A DNA stretch of 15,150 bases. Origin: Sulfitobacter sp. Its GTDB lineage: Bacteria; Pseudomonadota; Alphaproteobacteria; Rhodobacterales; Rhodobacteraceae. The translations under genes and the position numbers were made by a program. The notes below the pieces were generated by a model. It ran no database searches. It was given only the letters and a program-made list of their open reading frames with translations, and had not been told where the DNA came from. Location of the stretch: the NCBI GenBank assembly GCA_026421135.1, contig JAPKCR010000008.1, positions 1 to 15,150 on the forward strand, given 5' to 3'. Positions 1 to 6,239 of this stretch are shown one piece after another (positions within the stretch are counted from its first letter, which is position 1; each line of letters starts with the position of its first letter).

Positions 1-387
1 GCCCATGTCCTGAAGGCGCAGAATTTCGCCTTGGTTCATTTGGATGCCGCCATAGATCTGCCAAAGGTATTCACCGAATGCGATTTGAAGGATCAACTGC
101 TCAGTTTCGCCGAATTGACCGTCAGCGCTAAGCTTTTTGGCCCAAAGCTGCATTTGGTTTAAGGATTGCGTATATGTTGCCAGCCAAGCCAAACCATGCG
201 CCGCTGTTTGGTTCGCCTCGACCAATGCGTTTGAGACACGGCCATCGACAGACACCATTTTGCGCACGGACGCTTTGGCTTTTTCAAGAATATCGTCAAC
301 GGGGGCCAATGCCTGGCCTGTCAACTCAAGAAGGTCGTCGAGTATGATTTGCGAGCCCATCGTCAAGTCTTGTCCATCATGCGCCAT
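1..387 (-). CDS. Acyl-CoA dehydrogenase family protein, N-terminal part (partial, off left edge)
   Basis: An open frame of 129 codons runs leftwards from ATG (387-385) to the window edge without a stop, so only the N-terminus is visible. The start is backed by an AGGA Shine-Dalgarno 9 bases upstream (400-397). The protein begins MAHDGQDLTMGSQIILDDLL and is largely helical, with segments AAHGLAWLATYTQSLNQM and QIAFGEYLWQIYGGI. From memory, this resembles the helical N-terminal extension of a Rhodobacterales acyl-CoA dehydrogenase of about 560 residues, an FAD enzyme that oxidises acyl-CoA and passes electrons to ETF. The catalytic core lies outside the window, so this is a resemblance rather than a motif match. 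The etfBA and hbd genes about 11 kb away fit such a metabolism. It is divergent from the exporter gene that begins at 534. Confidence 0.6.
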   Translation of the reverse strand, partial: MAHDGQDLTMGSQIILDDLLELTGQALAPVDDILEKAKASVRKMVSVDGRVSNALVEANQTAAHGLAWLATYTQSLNQMQLWAKKLSADGQFGETEQLILQIAFGEYLWQIYGGIQMNQGEILRLQDMG

Positions 388-533
388 TTCGTACAGTCCT
401 TTTCCAGCTTGCGAAGGGGATACTCCTTTCGCAGGTGCAGCACAATAAAGATACGTTTCAATGCGTCAATTTGGTTGAAAGTTACGCGGTGAAATTCTCG
501 TGCGCTCGCCAACACAACTGCTATGACGGCCCA
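388..533. other. Divergent intergenic region between acyl-CoA dehydrogenase and TauE/SafE genes
   Basis: These 146 bases separate two divergently read genes and must hold both promoters. I see the Shine-Dalgarno for the leftward gene near 397-404 but no convincing -35/-10 pair or long dyad. An open frame crosses from 435 into the exporter gene from a GTG, but its extra 33 residues look neither hydrophobic nor conserved, so I treat them as untranslated leader. Confidence 0.5.
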
Positions 534-1301
534 ATGGATATATTTTTCGCATTTCTGACACCGCAGCAGATGGTTTTTGCCTTTGGGATCGCGCTTGTCG
601 CCGGGTTCATCAAAGGGGTCGTGGGATTCGCCATGCCCCTAGTCCTGATTTCTGGCCTTACTTTTTTCCTGCCACCCGAGACTGCCTTGGCGGGGCTGAT
701 ATTCCCCACTGTAGCGACCAACTTATTTCAGGCGATGCGGCAAGGGGTGCACGCGGCATGGGCGTCCACGAGAATGTTCAAAGTCTTTCTTATTTCTGGT
801 GGGGTCATGCTTGTCCTGTCAGCGCAAACCGTGCGGTTCTTGCCGTCGCAGGTGATGGTGTTTGTGATCGGGGTGCCAATTACGCTTTTTGCGCTATGGC
901 AACTTAGCGGTCGGTCATTCTCGCTTGCGCAACGATCCACGAAAATCGAGGCGCTAGTGGGCGGATTTGCCGGCGCTATTGGTGGTGTTTCAGGTGTGTG
1001 GGGCCCGCCGACAGTTGCATATCTAACGGCGCTTAGTACTCCTAAGCAGGATCAGATGCGGGTTCAGGGCGTGATCTATGGGCTTGGCGCAGTTGCATTG
1101 CTGTTTGCCCATTTCGGGTCAGGCGTTCTGCGGGCCGAAACCGTCCCGTTTTCGATTGCCATGATCCTGCCTGCCCTTGCCGGAATGTGGTTTGGCAGCC
1201 AGATCATGGATCGAATTGATCAGGCGTCGTTCCGGAAAGCGACGCTTGTCATTCTCTTAATTGCCGGTGTGAATCTGGTCCGACGAGGGGTGATGGGCTA
1301 A
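534..1301 (+). CDS. TauE/SafE family anion (sulfite/sulfonate-type) exporter
   Basis: This 255-residue inner-membrane protein is almost entirely hydrophobic, with about eight predicted transmembrane helices. It shows the two-fold repeat of the TauE/SafE family: a glycine-rich helix near the N-terminus (GFIKGVVGFAMPLVLISG) and a second one mid-protein (GFAGAIGGVSGVWGPPTVAY). Family members export sulfite, sulfoacetate or other organic anions, but the substrate cannot be read from this sequence. I start it at ATG 534 (MDIFFAFLTPQQM), because helix 1 follows directly and the family normally lacks a long soluble N-terminus. The frame stays open upstream to a GTG at 435. The ribosome-binding site is weak. 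The gene converges on the XRE regulator with only four bases between the stop codons. Confidence 0.85.
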   Translation: MDIFFAFLTPQQMVFAFGIALVAGFIKGVVGFAMPLVLISGLTFFLPPETALAGLIFPTVATNLFQAMRQGVHAAWASTRMFKVFLISGGVMLVLSAQTVRFLPSQVMVFVIGVPITLFALWQLSGRSFSLAQRSTKIEALVGGFAGAIGGVSGVWGPPTVAYLTALSTPKQDQMRVQGVIYGLGAVALLFAHFGSGVLRAETVPFSIAMILPALAGMWFGSQIMDRIDQASFRKATLVILLIAGVNLVRRGVMG

Positions 1302-1305
1302 CGCC

Positions 1306-1671
1306 CTATCCCTGGCGCGCGACCGTGACGCCCGAGACGTCCTCGATGAAAGTCACGATTCGCGATTTGACCGCGTCATCTTTGATCGATGCCAATGCGC
1401 TTACGATTTCGACGCTTGGGTCGCTTTTGGGCGCATCATTGGTGTTATCGTGCAGCCCTTCGAAAAAGTACGAAGGCGCAACGTCTAGTATAAGAGACAG
1501 CTCAAAAAGACGGCTGGCGGCAACGCGGTTTGATCCAATTTCATATTTTTGAATTTGTTGAAAAGACAGATTAAGCTGCTTGGCAACATCTGTCTGCGAT
1601 AGGCGACGTAGGGTGCGGATTTGTTTCAGCTTTTTACCTACGTGGACATCTACAGGATGGGACATGTTCAC
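1306..1671 (-). CDS. XRE/Cro-CI family helix-turn-helix regulator
   Basis: This cytoplasmic DNA-binding protein has 121 residues from GTG 1671, or 119 from ATG 1665. The HTH_3 fold spans about residues 12-70: VGKKLKQIRTLRRLSQTDVA, then the recognition-helix part LSFQQIQKYEIGSNRV. The C-terminal 50 residues are acidic, without a sensor domain I recognise, and may mediate dimerisation. A GAGG sequence lies 6 bases before the GTG and 12 before the ATG, so the GTG has the better spacing, although the ATG gives the more usual start MSHPVDVHVGKKLKQIR. It is divergent from the LysR/PAS-like regulator over a 147-base spacer and may control itself and that neighbour. The target is unknown. Confidence 0.85.
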   Translation of the reverse strand: MNMSHPVDVHVGKKLKQIRTLRRLSQTDVAKQLNLSFQQIQKYEIGSNRVAASRLFELSLILDVAPSYFFEGLHDNTNDAPKSDPSVEIVSALASIKDDAVKSRIVTFIEDVSGVTVARQG

Positions 1672-1818
1672 TAATACCTCTGGTTGTTGTCATATAGTCA
1701 TCGCTAGAACTCGTTTTCCGATCAATTGGATAGATTCTTTCAATTTGTGGTTATCAATTCACCCTAGATGTGTTATCTATAGTGCATTAACGTATTACTA
1801 ATTTACCATCAGGCGGAT
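1672..1818. promoter_or_regulatory. Divergent promoter region between the XRE and LysR-like regulators
   Basis: This 147-base A+T-rich spacer lies between two divergently transcribed regulators. The AT-richness contrasts with the flanking genes. An imperfect dyad around ATTGGATAGATTCTTTCAAT (about 1725-1744) and the twice-repeated GTTATC (near 1750 and 1772) could be operator elements, but neither is strong. No promoter pair with proper spacing is convincing by eye. Confidence 0.4.
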
Positions 1819-2748
1819 ATGAACAAAGAATCCAGTATCGTACCGGAAGAGAAAGCTGGCGTGAAAACGCCCGCATTGCTTTACGAGATGGTCCGGTCGT
1901 TCGTTGTTCTTGCAGATACTTTGAACCTTAGTCATGCCGTCCTGCAGTTGGAAAGTACGCGGCAAACGGTAAGGCGCCACATAAGTCTGCTTGAGGAAAT
2001 GCTGGGCAAGCAACTTTTCATCGTTAATGATCGGAAATACGAGATCACCGCAGAAGGGGACTCGATGCTTGAGGGCGCACGTGACCTGTTGACCAGATCA
2101 AACAACTGGTTGTCTGGAAGCACGACCCACATCGGACAACTGCAACGAATATCAAAGAAAGTCGGGACTGACTGGTATTTCCACCAGCAGCAAAAACCCT
2201 TAAGCGAGATTTTCGACTCGTCATCACCCCTGTTGCGAGATGCTTTTAGGGGCTGGTCGTTGGCAGGTGGGTACCTTGAACATGAAGCGATGGCGCATAT
2301 CAGGTCGCATTTCATCGTGTACCGACCAACTCAATCCGGCTGGATATGCGTCGAGTTTGGCGAAGAATCATTCTACGTAAAGTGGTTTGGTTCAACCAAA
2401 GCGCGCAGTAGCGTTGGCCGACCGATCGGTAAAATGCCGGGAGGAGAAGACTTTGCCGCGCTTATAGAGCAGCCATACGGCGAGGTTCGCAATACCCGAG
2501 GTGTTCGGCTTGACCACATATCGACTGCCGTCCCGCGCGAAGACGGCGGGCAGCAAATTCGCATTAGTTATAAACGACTTATGATGGCCGGACGTTTTCC
2601 AGACGGGTCATTCGCTTTGATTGGCGTCGTGCAGCCAGAGCGGAAAGTCGACATATTTGGCTTTGAAAACCTAGAGGTTTCTGACTTTCCTCACGATGTG
2701 AATTCGATATTTTCCGCCGATTTGGCAAAATACGAGCGAAACGAATAA
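1819..2748 (+). CDS. LysR-type HTH regulator with PAS-like, non-LysR C-terminal half
   Basis: This is a 309-residue predicted cytoplasmic transcription factor. Residues 22-90 match the LysR winged-helix N-terminus: SFVVLADTLNLSHAVLQLES, then TVRRHISLLEEMLGKQLF and the wing KYEITAEGDSMLEGARDLL. The rest does not look like the usual two-lobed LysR effector domain. Residues about 140-280 contain a W/G-rich region (HFIVYRPTQSGWICVEFGEE, then KARSSVGRPIGKMPGG, then RLDHISTAVPREDGGQQIRI, then RFPDGSFALIGVV). Its alternation of strands, and a terminal pattern like 'dG..y.RL..P...DGs.al', recalls a PAS-type sensor fold. That assignment is inference; the LysR-type HTH is secure. The start ATG follows AGGCGG closely. 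The gene is followed after 45 bases by a GNAT-like gene on the same strand, probably its partner or target. Confidence 0.75.
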   Translation: MNKESSIVPEEKAGVKTPALLYEMVRSFVVLADTLNLSHAVLQLESTRQTVRRHISLLEEMLGKQLFIVNDRKYEITAEGDSMLEGARDLLTRSNNWLSGSTTHIGQLQRISKKVGTDWYFHQQQKPLSEIFDSSSPLLRDAFRGWSLAGGYLEHEAMAHIRSHFIVYRPTQSGWICVEFGEESFYVKWFGSTKARSSVGRPIGKMPGGEDFAALIEQPYGEVRNTRGVRLDHISTAVPREDGGQQIRISYKRLMMAGRFPDGSFALIGVVQPERKVDIFGFENLEVSDFPHDVNSIFSADLAKYERNE

Positions 2749-2760
2749 AATTAAGATAAA

Positions 2761-2784
2761 CTTTGCAGAGATGAGTCTGCAAAG
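2761..2784 (+). promoter_or_regulatory. Perfect 9-bp inverted repeat overlapping the next gene's Shine-Dalgarno
   Basis: CTTTGCAGA (2761-2769), six loop bases and TCTGCAAAG (2776-2784) form a perfect 9+6+9 dyad. The downstream arm ends inside the AAAGGAA ribosome-binding sequence (2781-2787) of the gene starting at 2794. As RNA it would be a hairpin hiding part of that site; as DNA it has the size of an operator for a dimeric regulator. No U-tract follows, so it is not a standard terminator. Confidence 0.6.
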
Positions 2785-2793
2785 GAAACAGCT

Positions 2794-3510
2794 ATGTCGA
2801 TCCAAAAGATGAACGAGGGCGCGCATTTTCGCGCCTCAAGCCAGGACATTTTACTGCAAAATCGCATTTCGATCTCTGTGGGAACGGATTTCGAGGCCTA
2901 TGCGAAAGTCCTTGAGGAAGAACGCCCTCAGCAGGTGATCGGCGCGCCCTTTGATCCTGCGTTGCATAATTTGAATGAAGGCAATGCGTTCTGGCTGATC
3001 GCTCGGGATGAATCTGGCACGTTGATGCATACTCAAGCCGCCAAGACCATCCGGATGAGGGGCAGGCCTTTAAGCCAGTACATGTTGCAAGGATTTCGCG
3101 AATTTCCCCCCGCGATACCGGACCTTGATCTTGACCGGTCTCGTTACCGCGCTGGCCCAGGCGCGCATCGCATTCGCGGAACAGTTGTTTATCACGGCGA
3201 AGTCTGGATGGGTGGGCCATCAAACCAGTATCGTGGCACGGGGCTTTCAACTGTCTTGGCGCGCTACGGCATGATGGTCGCAATGGACCGTTGGGAGCCA
3301 GACTATCTATTCGGATTTATGGCCAAAGCCGTGGCGTATAAGGGTTTTGCTGAGCGGATGGGATATATGCACAATGAACCCGGCAGTCTCCGGTGGTATC
3401 GCAAGGACAACGATACTGCGATCGAGGGGTTCCTAAGCTACCTCAGCAACGAAGATATCCGCTTTTTGTTGGAAATGCCGCTGCAAGAAATTGCGGCGCA
3501 AGCAGCCTAA
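2794..3510 (+). CDS. GNAT-like acyltransferase fold protein of unknown substrate
   Basis: This is a soluble 238-residue protein with no signal peptide. Around residues 130-195 it resembles the core of GNAT N-acyltransferases: a strand TVVYHGEVWM, then QYRGTGLSTVLARYG. That places a Q-x-x-G-x-G acyl-CoA pyrophosphate loop (Q145-G150) before a helix, and the later part AKAVAYKGFAERMGY resembles the family's terminal 'A...Y.k.GF' helix-strand. The N-terminal strand pair NAFWLIARDESGTLMHT also fits. It does not show the residue pattern of LuxI-type autoinducer synthases that I would expect. The substrate is unknown. The ATG has an excellent AAGGAA site six bases away, partly inside the inverted repeat described at 2761. 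It follows the LysR/PAS-like regulator, so the two are probably functionally linked. A strong terminator follows. Confidence 0.6.
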   Translation: MSIQKMNEGAHFRASSQDILLQNRISISVGTDFEAYAKVLEEERPQQVIGAPFDPALHNLNEGNAFWLIARDESGTLMHTQAAKTIRMRGRPLSQYMLQGFREFPPAIPDLDLDRSRYRAGPGAHRIRGTVVYHGEVWMGGPSNQYRGTGLSTVLARYGMMVAMDRWEPDYLFGFMAKAVAYKGFAERMGYMHNEPGSLRWYRKDNDTAIEGFLSYLSNEDIRFLLEMPLQEIAAQAA

Positions 3511-3518
3511 CTGAAACA

Positions 3519-3556
3519 AGAAAGGAGCCGCAAGCGATTGCGGCTCCTTTCTTTTT
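3519..3556. terminator. Rho-independent terminator, probably bidirectional
   Basis: A 15-bp perfect stem AGAAAGGAGCCGCAA (3519-3533) / TTGCGGCTCCTTTCT (3538-3552) with a GCGA loop is followed by a run of five T on the + strand. It begins 9 bases after the GNAT-like gene's stop. On the other strand it lies just after the pckA stop, where a shorter T-rich tract follows, so it can serve both converging genes. Confidence 0.92.
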
Positions 3557-3572
3557 CATCAGCGGCTAAGGC

Positions 3573-5171
3573 TTAGCCGATCGCGGCGGCTTTAACGTCT
3601 TCATCAATGTAAGGCATGTACTGCTCAAAGTTCTCGGAGAACATCTTGACCAGTTTCGCTGCCTGGCGGTCATATGATTCTGGGTTATCCCACGTGCGAC
3701 GTGGGTCGAGCAGAATATCAGCAACACCATTCACTGATACAGGTACCTGAAAGCCAAAGTTCGAGTCCTTGCGGTACTCAACGTCGGCCATGGCACCCTC
3801 GAGCGCTGCTGTCAAAAGCGCACGGGTCGCTTTGATAGGCATCCGGCTACCGGTCCCGTATGCGCCGCCAGTCCATCCGGTGTTCACCAACCAGCAAGTT
3901 GCACCGTGAGTGGCGATCTTTTCGCGCAGCAGATTGCCATAGACCTCGGGGCGCCTTGGCATGAACGGCGCGCCAAAGCAGGTTGAGAATGTTGGCTCCG
4001 GCTCAGTTACACCGCGCTCGGTGCCGGCGACTTTTGACGTGAATCCGGACAAGAAGTGGTACATCGCTTGCGCAGGTGTCAGGCGCGCGATGGGGGGCAA
4101 AACCCCAAATGCATCACAAGTCAGCATGATGATATTTTTGGGGTGGCCGCCGGTCGCTTTAGCCGATGCATTAGAGATGTAATGCAACGGATAGGCACAC
4201 CGCATATTCGCCGTCAGTGAATCATCGTTAAAGTCCAGTTTCTTGGTCTCTTCGTCGAAAACCATGTTTTCGATCACAGTGCCAAATTTTTCAGTCGTCG
4301 CGTAAATCTCGGGCTCAGCTTCACTGCTTAGGTTGATTGTTTTGGCATAGCAGCCACCCTCGAAGTTGAACGTGCCGTTATCTGACCAGCCATGTTCGTC
4401 ATCGCCGATTAATGTGCGGCCCGGGTCCGCTGAAAGCGTGGTTTTACCGGTTCCAGACAACCCAAAGAAGATCGCCGTATCGACTGGATTTCCTGTGGCG
4501 TGGTTTGCGGAGCAGTGCATCGGCATGATGCCTTTTTCCGGCAGCAAATAGTTCAGCAACGTAAATACAGACTTTTTATTCTCGCCAGCGTATTCAGTTC
4601 CACCAATCAAGATGAGCTTTTTATCAAAGTTCATCGCGATCACCGTCTCGGAGCGGCAGTCATGTTTGGCCGGGTCAGCTGAAAAGCTGGGGCAGTTAAT
4701 GACCGTGAAATCTGCGATGAAATCATCTAACGCTTCGCGCTCGGGGCGGCGCAGCATGTGGCGGATGAAAAGGCCATGCCAGGCCAGCTCGGTCACCATA
4801 CGCACGTTAATGGCATGTTTGGGGTCAGCACCACCGACAAGATCTTGAACGAAATAGTCGCGACCCTGCATGTGGGCCAGCATGTCTTTGTGCAATGCGT
4901 CAAAACCTTCGGGCGACATTGCGGCGTTGTTTTCCCACCAGATTGTGTCGGCAACGCTGTCGGTCTTTACGACATGTTTGTCCTTTGGGGACCGGCCGGT
5001 GAATTTTCCGGTGGTGACAAGAAAAGCACCGCCGATGCCCAATGTGCCCTCATCGCGCTTAAGCGCGGCTTCCACCAACGCAGGTTCGATCATGTTGTAA
5101 TAGACATTACCTAGCCCGCTCATGCCTTGGTCTTCGAGGCGGAATTGCGGATTTACGCGGCCTAATGTCAT
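3573..5171 (-). CDS. pckA: Phosphoenolpyruvate carboxykinase (ATP)
   Basis: This is the cytoplasmic first step of gluconeogenesis: oxaloacetate + ATP gives PEP + CO2 + ADP. The protein has 532 residues, the usual length for the ATP-dependent class. The kinase-1a P-loop [11 protein letters not shown] includes Lys243. It is followed by the metal/phosphate-binding stretch [20 protein letters not shown] and by [20 protein letters not shown]. The N-terminal substrate region [16 protein letters not shown], with the arginine that contacts oxaloacetate, is intact. The frame is open upstream to 5258, but ATG 5171 is preferred because AGGAG lies about 7 bases ahead and [10 protein letters not shown] is a normal N-terminus. 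It is divergent from chvI, an alphaproteobacterial arrangement in which pckA often responds to acid or carbon signals. A 12-bp palindrome sits 28 bases upstream of the start. Confidence 0.98.
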   Translation of the reverse strand: MTLGRVNPQFRLEDQGMSGLGNVYYNMIEPALVEAALKRDEGTLGIGGAFLVTTGKFTGRSPKDKHVVKTDSVADTIWWENNAAMSPEGFDALHKDMLAHMQGRDYFVQDLVGGADPKHAINVRMVTELAWHGLFIRHMLRRPEREALDDFIADFTVINCPSFSADPAKHDCRSETVIAMNFDKKLILIGGTEYAGENKKSVFTLLNYLLPEKGIMPMHCSANHATGNPVDTAIFFGLSGTGKTTLSADPGRTLIGDDEHGWSDNGTFNFEGGCYAKTINLSSEAEPEIYATTEKFGTVIENMVFDEETKKLDFNDDSLTANMRCAYPLHYISNASAKATGGHPKNIIMLTCDAFGVLPPIARLTPAQAMYHFLSGFTSKVAGTERGVTEPEPTFSTCFGAPFMPRRPEVYGNLLREKIATHGATCWLVNTGWTGGAYGTGSRMPIKATRALLTAALEGAMADVEYRKDSNFGFQVPVSVNGVADILLDPRRTWDNPESYDRQAAKLVKMFSENFEQYMPYIDEDVKAAAIG

Positions 5172-5198
5172 GTGATTTCTCCTGTAGGTGCGCCGGGG

Positions 5199-5210
5199 AC
5201 TGGCGCCAGT
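5199..5210. promoter_or_regulatory. Perfect 12-bp palindrome in the pckA leader
   Basis: ACTGGCGCCAGT is self-complementary over all 12 bases with a central CG. It lies 28-39 bases upstream of the pckA ATG. LacI-family operators are typically palindromes with a central CG, and in rhizobia pckA is controlled by the LacI-family protein PckR. Assigning this site to such a regulator is inference. Confidence 0.4.
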
Positions 5211-5387
5211 TAGTGCACAAAATGCTTGGTCTGGTTGACCGTAAGGGCCTCTTAGCACGTCGATTTATGGTATGAACAGGCGGCTTTGACGCAGTTAGCG
5301 CCATCATCGGCTTCTTTGTGAGCTGGGCTTTAAAACAGGCGGGTTTAGGCATGGTAAACTTCTGCATTTATGACACAGCAAGTGCGG

Positions 5388-5413
5388 CAATTTAGTCATT
5401 CCTAACTAAATTG
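5388..5413. promoter_or_regulatory. 9+8+9 perfect inverted repeat upstream of chvI
   Basis: CAATTTAGT (5388-5396) and ACTAAATTG (5405-5413) are perfect reverse complements around an 8-base spacer, centred about 130 bases before the chvI start and 230 bases before pckA. The length and AT-rich arms suit a dimeric DNA-binding protein. It has no terminator-like U-tract. The cognate regulator is unknown. Confidence 0.45.
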
Positions 5414-5529
5414 TGGCGGAAATAGGTCCGGAAGTCCTGCTGATTCGCAGTTTGGGATTGATTCGTCACTGTAAATTGGTGATCAGTAAAAGAAAAAAAT
5501 GATAATTGAGCAGTATAAGGAAACAGGCG

Positions 5530-6231
5530 ATGTCCAAAATTGCATTGGTGGATGACGACAGGAATATCCTGACGTCAGTTTCGATGACTCTTGAAGCTGA
5601 AGGTTTTGAGGTAGAAACATACAACGACGGTCAGGCCGCGCTTGATGCTTTCAACAAGAAACTTCCTGACATGGCGGTTCTTGATATCAAGATGCCCCGG
5701 ATGGATGGCATGGATCTGCTGCAGCGCTTGCGACAGAAAACGGCGATGCCAGTGATCTTTCTAACATCGAAAGATGATGAAATCGACGAAGTGCTTGGCC
5801 TGCGCATGGGCGCTGATGACTACGTCAAAAAACCCTTTAGCCAAAGGCTGTTAGTCGAACGCATTCGCGCGCTTTTGCGCCGTCAGGAAGCTGTTGAAAC
5901 GAACGAAGTCGGTGATACCGAAGAAACCAAGATTATTGACCGTGGTGATTTGCGGATGGACCCGCTGCGCCACGCCGTCAGCTGGAAGGGCAATGACGTC
6001 TCGTTGACCGTGACCGAATTTTTGCTTTTGCAGGCGTTGGCACAGCGTCCCGGCTTTGTGAAATCGCGCGATCAGTTGATGGATGTTGCCTATGACGATC
6101 AGGTATATGTTGACGACCGCACCATCGATAGCCACATCAAGCGTCTACGTAAAAAGATGCGTACGGCAGATGATGCGTTCTCCGCGATTGAGACACTGTA
6201 CGGTATCGGCTACAGATATAACGAGGATTGA
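5530..6231 (+). CDS. chvI: Two-component response regulator ChvI (OmpR/PhoB type)
   Basis: This 233-residue cytoplasmic regulator is the partner of the sensor kinase encoded next to it. The receiver domain (residues 1-120) has the acidic pocket DDD at 8-10, phosphoacceptor Asp52 in [10 protein letters not shown], Thr79 and Lys101 in KKPF. The C-terminal winged helix (about 140-232) ends [16 protein letters not shown]...[10 protein letters not shown], typical of the OmpR family. ATG 5530 has AAGGA 8 bases ahead; the frame is open upstream to a TTG at 5506 that lacks such a site. In rhizobia and Agrobacterium, ChvG-ChvI responds to acid and envelope stress and controls surface polysaccharide, motility and metabolic genes. 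The same role is assumed here from orthology and from the conserved neighbours pckA, hprK and ptsH. Confidence 0.95.
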   Translation: MSKIALVDDDRNILTSVSMTLEAEGFEVETYNDGQAALDAFNKKLPDMAVLDIKMPRMDGMDLLQRLRQKTAMPVIFLTSKDDEIDEVLGLRMGADDYVKKPFSQRLLVERIRALLRRQEAVETNEVGDTEETKIIDRGDLRMDPLRHAVSWKGNDVSLTVTEFLLLQALAQRPGFVKSRDQLMDVAYDDQVYVDDRTIDSHIKRLRKKMRTADDAFSAIETLYGIGYRYNED

Positions 6232-6239
6232 TCTCAAGC

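Larger units (their letters stand above)
5172..5529. promoter_or_regulatory. pckA-chvI divergent regulatory region with two dyads
   Basis: This 358-base spacer carries no convincing gene; short open frames across it lack codon character. It must contain the divergent promoters of pckA and the chvI operon. I see two clear dyads, a 12-bp palindrome at 5199-5210 and a 9+8+9 inverted repeat at 5388-5413. The last 70 bases before chvI are A-rich. I could not place -35/-10 boxes with confidence. Confidence 0.6.

Noticed and set aside
137..448. An open frame of 103 codons on the + strand.
   Set aside because: It lies opposite the acyl-CoA dehydrogenase N-terminus, whose codon pattern and ribosome-binding site are good. 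The + frame protein is low-complexity Ser/Ala/Cys text without a recognisable domain.
2783..2796. The sequence AGGAAACAGCTATG is identical to the E. coli lacZ ribosome-binding/start region used in cloning vectors.
   Set aside because: Identity stops at the edges, and the surrounding sequence is continuous native coding and spacer DNA. A 14-base A-rich match around a start codon is most simply chance plus shared Shine-Dalgarno constraint.
2792..3283. A 163-codon minus-strand frame opposite the GNAT-like gene.
   Set aside because: The + strand frame has a strong ribosome-binding site, coherent secondary-structure pattern and a terminator after its stop. The antisense product is rich in Arg, Cys, Ser and Pro, as expected for a shadow.
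4758..5114. A 118-codon + strand frame inside pckA, and other long antisense frames there.
   Set aside because: pckA is complete and unmistakable on the minus strand; these are antisense shadows.
5107..5367. A minus-strand 86-codon frame overlapping the pckA start and the intergenic region.
   Set aside because: Its composition (many Arg, Lys and Pro) and overlap with the pckA 5' end suggest a chance frame; no ribosome-binding site was seen.
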